Origin: an uncultured Prevotellaceae bacterium
GTDB lineage: Bacteria > Bacteroidota > Bacteroidia > Bacteroidales > Muribaculaceae
NCBI GenBank assembly: GCA_946409635.1
Contig: CAMJXD010000015.1
Coordinates: 1-32,389 of the forward strand
Reading direction: 5' to 3'
DNA: 32,389 bases
The notes beneath the pieces were generated by a model. That model made no database searches, was not told the DNA's origin, and worked only from the letters and a program-made list of their open reading frames with translations. This document shows, piece after piece, positions 24,390 to 32,235 of this stretch (positions are counted from its first letter, which is position 1; each line of letters opens with the position of its first letter). The position numbers and the translations under genes were made by a program.

Positions 24390-25685
24390 TTGGACCCAAC
24401 CTACTCAACACCGCTCATCATCGCACTCATTGCGCTACTGTGCTCGGCATTCTTCTCGGGCATGGAAATCGCCTTTGTCTCTTCCAACAAGGTGCGCGCC
24501 GAGATCGAGATGGCGCGAGGAGGCATCATCAATCGCATCCTCAACATCTATTACCGCAACCGCGAGATGTTCATCTCCACGCTGCTCATCGGCAACAACA
24601 TCGCCAACATCGTCTACTCGATGGCCATGGCCAAGCTGCTCACCAACCCGCTGCAGCAGCAATTCGGCATCACCAACGAGGCCCTGCTGTTGCTGGTACA
24701 GACGCTCATCGCCACATTGATTATCCTCATCTTCGGCGAGTTTGTGCCCAAGAGCATCTTCCGCATCAACCCCAATGCCTCGCTGCGCACGTCTTCCATC
24801 CCGCTGTTCATGGTCTACTGCGTCCTCTATCCCGTATCGCGGTTCACCGAGTGGCTCTCGGCCATACTCATGAAGCTCTTCGGCATCAAGATCGACACCA
24901 CCCGCATGAGGCTGCTCACCGTCGATGAGCTCGACGCCTATCTGCAGGAAAACATCGACAAGCGCGAGGACGAGAACAAGACCGTCGAGCGCGAGGTCAA
25001 GATTTTTGAGAACGCACTCGACTTCAGCGACACCCGCCTCAGGGACTGCATGGTGCCGCGCAACGAGATCGTCTCGGTCGATGTCGACGACACCACCCGC
25101 GACGACCTGGTCAAGCTCTTCTCCAGCTCAGGACTGTCCAAGATCGTCGTCTACAAGGAGAACATCGACAACGTCATCGGCTTCATCCAGGTGAGCGAAC
25201 TCTTTGTTACCAATGTCGACTGGAAAACCCGGGTCAAGCCTGTCGTGTTTGCCCCCGAGACGCTCCTGGCACGCCGCATGATGCAGCAGCTCATGGGCGA
25301 GAAGCGGTCCATGGCCATCGTGCTCGATGAGTTCGGCGGCACCAGCGGCATGGTCACCCTCGAGGACCTGGTCGAGGAAATCTTCGGCGAAATCGAGGAC
25401 GAGCACGACCGCAACCACCTCATCGCCAGGCAGCTCAGCGACACGGCCTACGAGTTCTCGGGACGCATGGAGATTGAGGAGATCAACGAGCGCTTCCACC
25501 TCGACATCCCCGAGAGCGACGACTACCAGACCATCGCCGGATACCTCCTCGACGAGAACGAGGCCATCCCCAATGTGGGCGAGGTCCTTGAACTGCCGCC
25601 CTACCGCTTCACCATCGAGCGCAAGACAGCTGCCCGCATCGAGCTCATCAGGGTCGACATCATCGAGGACAACGACAAGAAATAA
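24390..25685 (+). CDS. CNNM/CorC-type hemolysin-family transporter protein
   Basis: 431 residues with a likely TTG start at 24390; the next in-frame ATG (in SGMEIAF) would delete the first membrane helix. The DUF21/CNNM membrane domain (about 1-190; SAFFSGMEIAFVSSNK, LLIGNNIANIVYS, FGEFVPKS) is followed by a CBS pair (about 205-325, with MVPRNEIVSVDVDD and IVLDEFGGTSGMVTLEDLVEEIFGEI) and a CorC/HlyC C-terminal domain (about 345-428). The family handles magnesium efflux or related metal transport in the inner membrane; the hemolysin name is historical. Confidence 0.92.
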   Translation: MDPTYSTPLIIALIALLCSAFFSGMEIAFVSSNKVRAEIEMARGGIINRILNIYYRNREMFISTLLIGNNIANIVYSMAMAKLLTNPLQQQFGITNEALLLLVQTLIATLIILIFGEFVPKSIFRINPNASLRTSSIPLFMVYCVLYPVSRFTEWLSAILMKLFGIKIDTTRMRLLTVDELDAYLQENIDKREDENKTVEREVKIFENALDFSDTRLRDCMVPRNEIVSVDVDDTTRDDLVKLFSSSGLSKIVVYKENIDNVIGFIQVSELFVTNVDWKTRVKPVVFAPETLLARRMMQQLMGEKRSMAIVLDEFGGTSGMVTLEDLVEEIFGEIEDEHDRNHLIARQLSDTAYEFSGRMEIEEINERFHLDIPESDDYQTIAGYLLDENEAIPNVGEVLELPPYRFTIERKTAARIELIRVDIIEDNDKK

Positions 25686-25686
25686 G

Positions 25687-25727
25687 GCCCCCATTGAGCC
25701 TCCAGCGGCAGCAATCGAGGGCTTTTT
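25687..25727 (+). terminator. Terminator after the CNNM gene
   Basis: GCCCCCATTG (25687-25696) pairs with CAATCGAGGGC (25712-25722), with one mismatch and one bulge, and is followed by TTTTT. It ends the trmD-to-CNNM side of the map before tRNA-Asp. Confidence 0.65.
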
Positions 25728-25783
25728 AGCACCTTTTGTCAAAAAATCCGCTCAAATATTTGCAAGTTTCCAAACATTTATAC

Positions 25784-25791
25784 TATCTTTG
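25784..25791 (+). promoter_or_regulatory. Promoter of tRNA-Asp
   Basis: TATCTTTG, followed by CACCGC, has a TTTG at 25759-25762 as the -33 element, 21 bases upstream. The mature tRNA starts 28 bases after the box. Confidence 0.8.
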
Positions 25792-25818
25792 CACCGCATT
25801 AAGCGATTGATGCAACCA

Positions 25819-25892
25819 GGTGTGTTAGTTCAGTTGGTTAGAATACCTGCCTGTCACGCAGGGGGTCGCGTGTTCGAGTCACGTACACACCG
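25819..25892 (+). tRNA. tRNA-Asp (anticodon GUC)
   Basis: Acceptor arms GGTGTGT/ACACACC are followed by discriminator G. The anticodon stem CCTGC/GCAGG encloses loop CTGTCAC, giving GUC. The T arm contains TTCGAGT. Length is 74 bases with no encoded CCA. Confidence 0.95.
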
Positions 25893-25900
25893 CAGCCAGC

Positions 25901-25944
25901 AGAGATGTTCCGCTCAGAGAGAGGGGGACATCTCTCTTCTTTTT
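25901..25944 (+). terminator. Terminator after tRNA-Asp
   Basis: AGAGATGTTCC (25901-25911) pairs with GGGACATCTCT (25925-25935) over 11 bases including one wobble, followed by CTTCTTTTT and a further T-run. The stem starts 9 bases after the mature tRNA end. Confidence 0.8.
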
Positions 25945-26008
25945 GCCTTTTTTTACCTCATTATGCAAAAAAATCACTCATTTTTCCCATTTTTCAATCC
26001 CTTTTCAT

Positions 26009-26016
26009 TATCTTTG
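26009..26016 (+). promoter_or_regulatory. Promoter -7 box of the Omp28-like gene
   Basis: TATCTTTG followed by C lies about 98 bases before the ATG at 26114. The implied leader contains the AACCAAAAT-type repeats at 26051-26101. Confidence 0.7.
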
Positions 26017-26050
26017 CAACATCATAGACAGTCAAGAGTATTCTGACATT

Positions 26051-26101
26051 AACCAAAATAACCAAAATAACCAATTAATAACCAATTATTAACCCAACTA
26101 A
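26051..26101 (+). repeat. AACCAAWWW tandem repeat in the 5' leader
   Basis: Two 9-base units (AACCAAAAT) and two 11-base units (AACCAATTAAT, AACCAATTATT) are followed by AACCCAACTAA. It occupies about half of the leader of the Omp28-like gene, like the AACTNNN arrays before other genes but with a different period. Confidence 0.7.
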
Positions 26102-26113
26102 TTTTTCCGCTTT

Positions 26114-28066
26114 ATGAAAAAATCCTTATTCTTACTCGTCCTGGCAGCCATGCTGTTACCGCTGAGCGCCGGTGCACAGCTGCTAGCCCCCAAGCACCAG
26201 GTACAACGAGCCCCCGTTGCTCTCAAGGCCTTCAGCCAGCGGTTCATGGCTCCAGCCCGCGCCAACCTGGCCGACAATCAGATGATTTTGGGCCACTATG
26301 ACACCGACGACCTGGCAACAGCCGACGAGGGACTCGGAATCACTGGCCTGCCCGGAGTGATCCCTATCGCTACAGTACTCTCGCCCGACCAGCTCGCCAT
26401 GTTCCAGGGCGGCAAGATTGTCAAGTTCCGCGTCGGTCTGGCCAATGCAACAGCCATTACCCGCGTCTTTGTCGCTCCGCTCACCAGCATGTCCAGCATC
26501 GGAGCATTCACCGAGTGGGAATGCAACGTCAGTGCAGCAGGCTGGAACGAGATCGAGCTCGAGACACCCTACGACATCAACCTCGAGAGCAACCAGTCGC
26601 TCATGATCGGTTTTGACTACAAGCAGACCAGCAGCAACTACCCCATCTCGGCCGTGATGCAGGGAGCCATCAAACCCACCTACATTTTATATAACGGCTC
26701 TTGGCAAGACGTTGGCCTGAGTAGCTATGGCAACCTGAGCGTGCAGTGCATCGTCGAGAGCGATCATTTCCCCGACTACCTGATTGGCGTCAGCAACCTC
26801 GTGACCGACAACTTCGTCAAGACGGGCGATAACATCGAGTTCACATTCGCGAGCCGCAACATGGCAGCAGTGTCCAACATCCCTGCCGGCTCTGTGACCT
26901 ACTCGCTGTTCATCGACGGACAGCCCGTGGGAACTATCGAGAACGAAGTCGCACTGGGCCGCACCGATGTCAACCTCACTGGCGCCATCACCTCCGATGG
27001 CCTTGACATCGGCAAGCACATCCTCACCGTCACGGTCAACACACTCAACGGCGAGCCCGTCGAAGAGCCCTTCTCGGTAAGCCGCACGTTCACAATCTAC
27101 GACCAGAGCTTCCCCCACCAGATGCACATGCTCGAGCAGTTCACCTCGACCTATTGCACCTACTGTCCCCTGGGCAGCAGCATGCTCTCGGTTCTCACCG
27201 GCATGCGCGACGACATCGTCTGGGTAGGCATCCACGGCAACATGCAGGGCACTGACCCCATGAGGACCCTGCAGTGTGACACCATCATGGCCTATCAGGG
27301 TAGCGATTCCTATCCCTCGGCTTCGTTTGACCGCTCCACCGGCTGGGATTCTGACGTGACCATCACCACCGGTATCGGTTACTACGAGGAGTATCATCAG
27401 GCTATAGCCGAGGAGCTCAGCAGCTTCTATGACTACCTGGACGCCGTGCCCGCCTTTGCCACGGTCAACATCAACAGTACCGTCGATCCCGAGACCCGCG
27501 ATGCCACCATCACCGTCGATGGCGAGCTCACGCCCGACTTCGACCTGATGATGGGTGCCGACAGCAAGCTCAACGTCTACATCACCGAGGACAGCGTCGT
27601 GGCACGACAGCTCAACCAGGGACGCTGGGTTGCAGGATACGTGCACAACGGCGTGCTGCGCCGCGCCCTCAACTCGGCCAAGGGTAACGACCTCAACCGC
27701 GACGGCAACACCTACAAGAACGAGTTCACCTACAACATCCCCACCAGCTGGAGGCTCGACAAGCTCTATGTTGTCGCCTTCATCAGCCGACCCCTGCAGA
27801 ACGGCTTGTCAGGCGTATACACTGACATGTACGTCAACCAGGCCAACAAGCGCAAGCTGGGCGAATCTGACGCACCCGCATTGCGCGGCGATGCCGACGG
27901 CAACGGCGTTGTCAACATCACCGACGCCATTCTCATCGTCAGCCACTTGCTCGGCGATCCCGCTCCCATCTATGACGGCGCCGACTGTGACTTCAACGGC
28001 CAGGTCAACGTGTCCGATGCCTCAATGCTCATCAATTACGTCCTGACCAACCAGTGGCCCGATTGA
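26114..28066 (+). CDS. Omp28-like secreted protein with dockerin-like tail
   Basis: 650 residues. A signal peptide (about 1-21, ends AGA) leads to a beta-sandwich-like N-terminal part (about 50-210) and an Ig-like module (about 220-330). Next is an Omp28-type thioredoxin-like domain with EQFTSTYC348-TYC351-P and the downstream YPSASFDR segment (about 400). The C terminus (592-650) has two calcium-loop repeats, GDADGNGVVNITDAI and CDFNGQVNVSDAS, as in dockerins. It is probably surface-exposed or outer-membrane-associated. The CxxC may act in disulfide chemistry or be structural. It is monocistronic, between a promoter at 26009 and a terminator at 28111. Confidence 0.85.
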   Translation: MKKSLFLLVLAAMLLPLSAGAQLLAPKHQVQRAPVALKAFSQRFMAPARANLADNQMILGHYDTDDLATADEGLGITGLPGVIPIATVLSPDQLAMFQGGKIVKFRVGLANATAITRVFVAPLTSMSSIGAFTEWECNVSAAGWNEIELETPYDINLESNQSLMIGFDYKQTSSNYPISAVMQGAIKPTYILYNGSWQDVGLSSYGNLSVQCIVESDHFPDYLIGVSNLVTDNFVKTGDNIEFTFASRNMAAVSNIPAGSVTYSLFIDGQPVGTIENEVALGRTDVNLTGAITSDGLDIGKHILTVTVNTLNGEPVEEPFSVSRTFTIYDQSFPHQMHMLEQFTSTYCTYCPLGSSMLSVLTGMRDDIVWVGIHGNMQGTDPMRTLQCDTIMAYQGSDSYPSASFDRSTGWDSDVTITTGIGYYEEYHQAIAEELSSFYDYLDAVPAFATVNINSTVDPETRDATITVDGELTPDFDLMMGADSKLNVYITEDSVVARQLNQGRWVAGYVHNGVLRRALNSAKGNDLNRDGNTYKNEFTYNIPTSWRLDKLYVVAFISRPLQNGLSGVYTDMYVNQANKRKLGESDAPALRGDADGNGVVNITDAILIVSHLLGDPAPIYDGADCDFNGQVNVSDASMLINYVLTNQWPD

Positions 28067-28110
28067 TGAACAACGCCTCTCAGTCCCGCTAGCGGCACCC
28101 CGACAACAAA

Positions 28111-28153
28111 GCCGGAGCAAGCACCATCGTCGATGCTTGCTCCGGCCTTTTTT
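28111..28153 (+). terminator. Strong terminator after the Omp28-like gene
   Basis: A perfect 13-bp stem GCCGGAGCAAGCA (28111-28123) / TGCTTGCTCCGGC (28134-28146) with a 10-base loop, followed by six T at 28148-28153. Confidence 0.92.
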
Positions 28154-28163
28154 CCGCTCAACG

Positions 28164-28238
28164 TCGGGGTACCTGGATTCGAACCAGGGACCTCCTGCTC
28201 CCAAAGCAGGCGCGCTAACCGGACTGCGCTACACCCCG
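28164..28238 (-). tRNA. tRNA-Pro (anticodon UGG)
   Basis: On the minus strand acceptor CGGGGTG pairs with TACCCCG (last pair G-U), discriminator A. The anticodon stem CCTGC/GCAGG encloses TTTGGGA, giving UGG. The T arm has TTCGAAT. 75 bases, no encoded CCA. Confidence 0.95.
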
Positions 28239-28258
28239 TAACCCTCACTTAGAGCGGT

Positions 28259-28267
28259 GCAAAGGTA
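28259..28267 (-). promoter_or_regulatory. Promoter -7 box of tRNA-Pro
   Basis: The minus strand reads TACCTTTGC followed by ACCGC, with TTG at 28287-28289 (CTTGCC) 19 bases upstream. The mature tRNA begins about 20 bases downstream. Confidence 0.75.
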
Positions 28268-28351
28268 CACCATTTTTTAGACATGGCAAGACAAAAGCCG
28301 CGTTTTTCATTTTTTTTGTTCCTGATGGGGTGAATTATGACAAGAATGTAG

Positions 28352-28359
28352 TAACTTTG
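28352..28359 (+). promoter_or_regulatory. Promoter -7 box of aspS
   Basis: TAACTTTG lies 52 bases before the aspS ATG at 28411. I see no convincing -33 element at the usual distance. Confidence 0.6.
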
Positions 28360-28410
28360 TATGTTTAAAACGACAACAACTCAATATCACATCATTACAA
28401 TATTACATCA

Positions 28411-30192
28411 ATGTATAGAACCAAGACTAACGGCGAACTTCGTCTGGCCAATGTGGGCGAAGTCGTGACCCTGGCAGGATGGGTGCAGCGCACCCGAAAG
28501 ATGGGAGGTATGACCTTTGTGGACCTGCGTGACCGTTATGGCATCACCCAGATCGTGTTTAACAATGAGGTGGACGCCGACCTGTGCGAACAGGCCAACC
28601 ACCTGGGACGCGAATACGTCATCCAGGTAGTGGGCACCGTTGCCGAGCGTTCCAGCAAGAACGCCAACATCCCCACTGGTGACATCGAGATCATCGCCAG
28701 CAAGCTCAACGTGCTCAGCGAGAGCATCACCCCGCCCTTCACCATCGAGGACAACACCGACGGCGGCGACGACCTGAGGATGAAATACCGCTACCTGGAC
28801 CTGCGACGCAATGCCGTGCGCAAGAATCTGGAACTGCGCCACGACATGGCCATCCTCATCCGCAACTACCTTGACGACAAGGGATTTCTCGAGGTCGAGA
28901 CGCCTATCCTCATCGGCTCCACGCCCGAGGGTGCACGCGACTTCATCGTGCCCTCGCGCATGAATCCCGGCCAGTTCTACGCCCTGCCTCAGAGCCCGCA
29001 GACGCTCAAGCAGCTGCTCATGGTAGCCGGCTTTGACCGCTATTTCCAGATTGCCAAGTGCTTCCGCGACGAGGACCTGCGCGCCGACCGCCAGCCCGAG
29101 TTCACCCAGATCGACTGCGAGATGAGCTTTGTCGACCAGGAGGACGTGCTCGAGGTGTTTGAGGGACTGGCACGACACCTGTTCAAGCAGGTGCGCGGCG
29201 TCGACCTGCCCGAGAAGCTTGACCAGATGACCTGGCACGAGGCCATGCGCCTGTATGGCAGCGACAAGCCCGACCGCCGTTTCGGCATGACCTTTGTCGA
29301 GGTGGACGATGTGCTCAAGGGCACCGGCACCTTCCCCGTGTTCAACGAGGCCAATTACATCGGCGCCATCTGCGCCCCTGGTTGTGCCAGCTACTCGCGC
29401 AAGGAGCTCGACGGCCTGGTAGAGTTTGTCAAGCGTCCACAGGTGGGCGCCAAGGGCCTGGTATACGTCAAGTTTAATGCCGACGGCACCGTCAAGAGCA
29501 GCGTCGACAAGTTCTATGAACCCGCCGTGTGGCAGCAGCTCAAGGAGAAGATGGGCGCCAGCGACGGTGATCTCGTGCTCATCATGAGCGGCGACAATGC
29601 CAACAAGACGCGCGTGCAGCTGTGCACCCTGCGACTGGAGATGGGCGACCGCCTGGGCCTCAGGGACAAGAACAAGTTTGAGTGCCTGTGGATTGTCGAC
29701 TTCCCCCTGTTTGAGTGGAGCGACGAGGAGCAGCGCCTCATGGCCACGCACCACCCGTTCACCATGCCCAACCCCGCCGACATACCCCTGCTCGACGAGC
29801 ATCCCGAGCAGGTGCGCGCCATGGCCTACGACTTTGTGTGCAACGGCATCGAGGTGGGCGGCGGCAGCCTGCGTATCCACGACGGCAAGCTGCAGGCCAA
29901 GATGTTTGACATCCTGGGCTTCACCCCCGAGCGTGCCATGGCACAGTTCGGCTTCCTGATCAACGCCTTCAAGTATGGTGCTCCTCCCCACGCTGGCCTG
30001 GCATTCGGTTTCGACCGCTTTGTTTCCATCATGGCCGGGCTGGACAGCATCCGCGACTGCATCGCCTTCCCCAAGAACAACAGCGGACGCGACGTCATGC
30101 TCGACGCACCCAGCCCCGTCGACCAGAGCCAGCTCGACGAGCTCTACATCGACGTGGACCGTGAGCGCCTCAAGGCCGAGAACAAAATCTGA
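28411..30192 (+). CDS. aspS: Aspartyl-tRNA synthetase
   Basis: 593 residues, the normal bacterial length. The N-terminal OB-fold anticodon-binding domain (about 1-105; [22 protein letters not shown]) is followed by the class II core. Motif 2 is in [19 protein letters not shown] (about 216-234), and a GAD insertion domain lies at about 285-415. Motif 3 is [15 protein letters not shown] (about 529-543). It charges tRNA-Asp, whose gene lies 2.5 kb upstream. A hairpin at 30208-30255 follows the stop. Confidence 0.98.
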   Translation: MYRTKTNGELRLANVGEVVTLAGWVQRTRKMGGMTFVDLRDRYGITQIVFNNEVDADLCEQANHLGREYVIQVVGTVAERSSKNANIPTGDIEIIASKLNVLSESITPPFTIEDNTDGGDDLRMKYRYLDLRRNAVRKNLELRHDMAILIRNYLDDKGFLEVETPILIGSTPEGARDFIVPSRMNPGQFYALPQSPQTLKQLLMVAGFDRYFQIAKCFRDEDLRADRQPEFTQIDCEMSFVDQEDVLEVFEGLARHLFKQVRGVDLPEKLDQMTWHEAMRLYGSDKPDRRFGMTFVEVDDVLKGTGTFPVFNEANYIGAICAPGCASYSRKELDGLVEFVKRPQVGAKGLVYVKFNADGTVKSSVDKFYEPAVWQQLKEKMGASDGDLVLIMSGDNANKTRVQLCTLRLEMGDRLGLRDKNKFECLWIVDFPLFEWSDEEQRLMATHHPFTMPNPADIPLLDEHPEQVRAMAYDFVCNGIEVGGGSLRIHDGKLQAKMFDILGFTPERAMAQFGFLINAFKYGAPPHAGLAFGFDRFVSIMAGLDSIRDCIAFPKNNSGRDVMLDAPSPVDQSQLDELYIDVDRERLKAENKI

Positions 30193-30207
30193 GAAAAAGA
30201 CCCCCAT

Positions 30208-30255
30208 TAGCCCCCGCGAGTTTTTCAAGAACATCTCAAGCTCCACCGGGGGCTA
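30208..30255 (+). repeat. Hairpin between aspS and the NIF3-like gene
   Basis: TAGCCCCCG (30208-30216) pairs perfectly with CGGGGGCTA (30247-30255) across a 30-base loop. It has no T-run after the stem. It lies 18 bases before the NIF3-like ATG and may attenuate or stabilise the mRNA. The CCCCCATTAGCC at its left resembles the start of the terminator at 25687. Confidence 0.6.
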
Positions 30256-30273
30256 TTGACAACCACACGAGCA

Positions 30274-31074
30274 ATGAAGATTAAAGAAATCACCGACGCC
30301 ATTGAGCAGTATGCCCCCCTAAGCCTGCAGGAGCAGTGGGACAATGCCGGCATTCAGGTGGGAGACCCCGAGGCCCAGGTCACCGGAGTCGTCCTGTGTA
30401 CCGACGCCACCGAGGTCGTCGTGGCCGAGGCCATCGCCAGCGGTGCCAACCTGGTCATCGCCCATCACCCCCTCATCTTCCACGGACTCAAGAAGATTAT
30501 GGGCCGCACCCCCGTCGAGCGCACCGTAGCCATGGCCATCAAGCACGACATCACCATCTACAGCGCCCACACCAACATGGACAGCGCGTGGCATGGCGTG
30601 TCGTTCCGCATGGCCGACAAGATCGGGCTCACCGACGTGCAGTTCCTTGACGGCAACCAGGTGACACCCTATGGCGACCAGGCTTGCACGACTGCCGGCT
30701 GCGGCGTCATCGGCAACATCGCCCCGACCCCGGCGCGCGACCTGCTCAAGCGTGTCAAGGCGGCATTTGAGGTGGGTGCCGTGCGCTACAGCGGCGACGG
30801 CGACACCGTCGTCACCCGCGTGGCACTGTGTGGCGGAGCAGGCGGTTTCCTGCTCGACAAGGCGGTAGAGCTGGGCGCCCAGCTCTATGTCACAGCCGAC
30901 ATGCGTTACCACGATTTCCTTGACAACAGCAAGCGCATCGTGGTGGCCGATATCGGGCACTACGAGAGCGAACATTTTACAAAAGAGATTTTTTTAGAGA
31001 TTATTCAGAAAAAAAATCCTACCTTTGCAGTCGCTTTCGCCAAAAACGAGACAAACCAAGTTAATTATCTATAA
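30274..31074 (+). CDS. NIF3-like dinuclear metal-binding protein
   Basis: 266 residues from the ATG at 30274; a TTG at 30256 would overlap the hairpin. EQWDNAGIQVGD at the start, VIAHHPLIFHG (H64, H65), the AHTNMDSA segment (H99, D103) and the C-terminal DIGHYESE (H229, E233) hold the metal ligands of the NIF3/YbgI family. Members bind two metal ions, and GTP cyclohydrolase-related names are common, but the reaction is not settled. It is of the short type without the inserted domain. The last 20 codons are unusually A/T-rich and contain the promoter box at 31020. Confidence 0.9.
   Translation: MKIKEITDAIEQYAPLSLQEQWDNAGIQVGDPEAQVTGVVLCTDATEVVVAEAIASGANLVIAHHPLIFHGLKKIMGRTPVERTVAMAIKHDITIYSAHTNMDSAWHGVSFRMADKIGLTDVQFLDGNQVTPYGDQACTTAGCGVIGNIAPTPARDLLKRVKAAFEVGAVRYSGDGDTVVTRVALCGGAGGFLLDKAVELGAQLYVTADMRYHDFLDNSKRIVVADIGHYESEHFTKEIFLEIIQKKNPTFAVAFAKNETNQVNYL
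31020..31027 (+). promoter_or_regulatory. Promoter -7 box inside the NIF3-like 3' end
   Basis: TACCTTTG lies within the coding sequence for the last residues of the NIF3-like protein and about 145 bases upstream of the ATG at 31173. The preceding T/A-rich stretch fits a -33 region. Confidence 0.6.
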
Positions 31075-31083
31075 GTTAGTTAC

Positions 31084-31164
31084 CAGTTTTTTCAGTTGTC
31101 AGTTTTCAGCGGCATCCGCAAACAACTGATAACTGAAAGCTGAAGACTGAAAAACTGAAAACTG
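31084..31164 (+). repeat. Fold-back AACTGAA heptad repeats
   Basis: Left arm 31084-31109 has CAGTTTT-type units; right arm 31124-31164 has AACTGAA-type units on the same strand. They can pair with each other as an imperfect hairpin around a GC-rich loop (CGGCATCCGC). It lies in the leader of the zinc-ribbon gene and ends 8 bases before its ATG. Confidence 0.75.
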
Positions 31165-31172
31165 TAATAGTT

Positions 31173-31943
31173 ATGGCAACACCTAAAAAAGAACTCACCG
31201 TTGAAGAGAAACTCAAGGCCCTCTATGACCTGCAACAGAAACTCTCAGAGATTGACGCTATCAAGACGCTGAGGGGCGAACTTCCACAGGAAGTGCAGGA
31301 CCTCGAGGACGAAATCGCCGGACTCCACACCCGCGTGAGCAAGTTTGAGGACGAGATTTCTATCCAGAAAGGCGAGCTCGAACGCAACCGTCAGGACAAG
31401 GAGCAGTCCGAGGCCATGATTGCCAAGTACACCGCCGACCAGGACAACGTGCGCAACAACCGCGAGTATGACTACTTGACCAAGGAGATTGAGTACCAGT
31501 CACTGAACATCGAGCTGGCCGAGAAGAGAATGAACGAGGCAGCACGCAAGACCGAGACCCTCAAGATGGAAATCGAGAAGGCCAAGGAAATGTGTACCGA
31601 CCGCGAACACGCTCTTGAGGAAAAGAAGAACGAGCTCAACGAGATCGTCTCCGAGAACAAGCAGAAGGAGGAGACCCTGCGCGAGAAAGCCAAGAAGCAG
31701 GAGAACAAGATCGAGGAGCGCCTGCTCACCGCCTTCAAGCGCATCCGCAAGAACACGCGCAACGGACTGGGTGTCGTGGTGGTACAGCGCAACGCCTGTG
31801 GCGGATGCTTCAACCGCATCCCCGCCCAGCGACAGATGGAGATCAAGATGCACAAGAAGATCATCGTCTGTGAGTACTGCGGCCGCATCCTCATCGACCC
31901 CGAGCTCGTGGGTATCGCCCCCGAGGAGGCCAAGAACAAATAA
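31173..31943 (+). CDS. Coiled-coil protein with C4-type zinc ribbon
   Basis: 256 residues. A long Glu/Lys-rich coiled coil (about 8-190) precedes a compact C-terminal zinc ribbon with C209-GG-C212 and C233-EY-C236, and the FNRIPAQRQMEI segment between them. This matches the C4-type zinc-ribbon family (zf-RING_7, CT398-like), often found next to NIF3-like genes in Bacteroidetes and Chlamydiae. Binding of nucleic acid or protein is suspected, not shown. The gene has its own promoter box within the NIF3-like gene. Confidence 0.88.
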   Translation: MATPKKELTVEEKLKALYDLQQKLSEIDAIKTLRGELPQEVQDLEDEIAGLHTRVSKFEDEISIQKGELERNRQDKEQSEAMIAKYTADQDNVRNNREYDYLTKEIEYQSLNIELAEKRMNEAARKTETLKMEIEKAKEMCTDREHALEEKKNELNEIVSENKQKEETLREKAKKQENKIEERLLTAFKRIRKNTRNGLGVVVVQRNACGGCFNRIPAQRQMEIKMHKKIIVCEYCGRILIDPELVGIAPEEAKNK

Positions 31944-32039
31944 GTCTGCCCTCGCCTGACCCCGAGGCAGACCGTTGAGAGAACAGGGCCCAGAGACCGA
32001 TGCCGGCCTTAGTATCGGGCACCTTCCTCAACAAGACAC

Positions 32040-32086
32040 CGCAACGGCAGTGCGCCCCATGTGGCTCATTGCCGTTGCGCCTTTTT
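32040..32086 (+). terminator. Terminator after the zinc-ribbon gene
   Basis: A 17-base stem (32040-32056 and 32063-32079, one wobble and one mismatch) with a 6-base loop is followed by CC and five T. The rest of 31944-32235 contains only this and the promoter at 32157. Confidence 0.85.
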
Positions 32087-32156
32087 GCAGCCAGCACATG
32101 GGCCGTGTTAATAACTTTTTTATCCTGAAAGTTGCGGCCGTCTGCAAGGAAATCAG

Positions 32157-32164
32157 TAACTTTG
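32157..32164 (+). promoter_or_regulatory. Promoter -7 box of the thymidine kinase gene
   Basis: TAACTTTG, with a TTG at 32132-32134 as possible -33 element 22 bases upstream, gives a leader of about 65 bases. Confidence 0.65.
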
Positions 32165-32235
32165 TTGTCGGCCTTGTCGCATCAGGCCACAAGAATTCAT
32201 CAACTTGACACTGAGCTTTTTATAACGCTATCGAC

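Noticed and set aside
28022-28248. Short minus-strand frames over tRNA-Pro
   Set aside because: They overlap the tRNA and the terminator and have no coding features.
28408-30246. 612-codon open frame on the minus strand opposite aspS
   Set aside because: It is the antisense shadow of a clear aspS gene in GC-rich DNA; it has no domain, signal or start context of its own.
3078-31164. Tandem repeats as a possible CRISPR array
   Set aside because: Units are 7-11 bases with no unique spacers, and no cas genes are present.
31975-32208. 77-codon plus-strand frame
   Set aside because: It spans a terminator hairpin and a promoter box, so it is intergenic.
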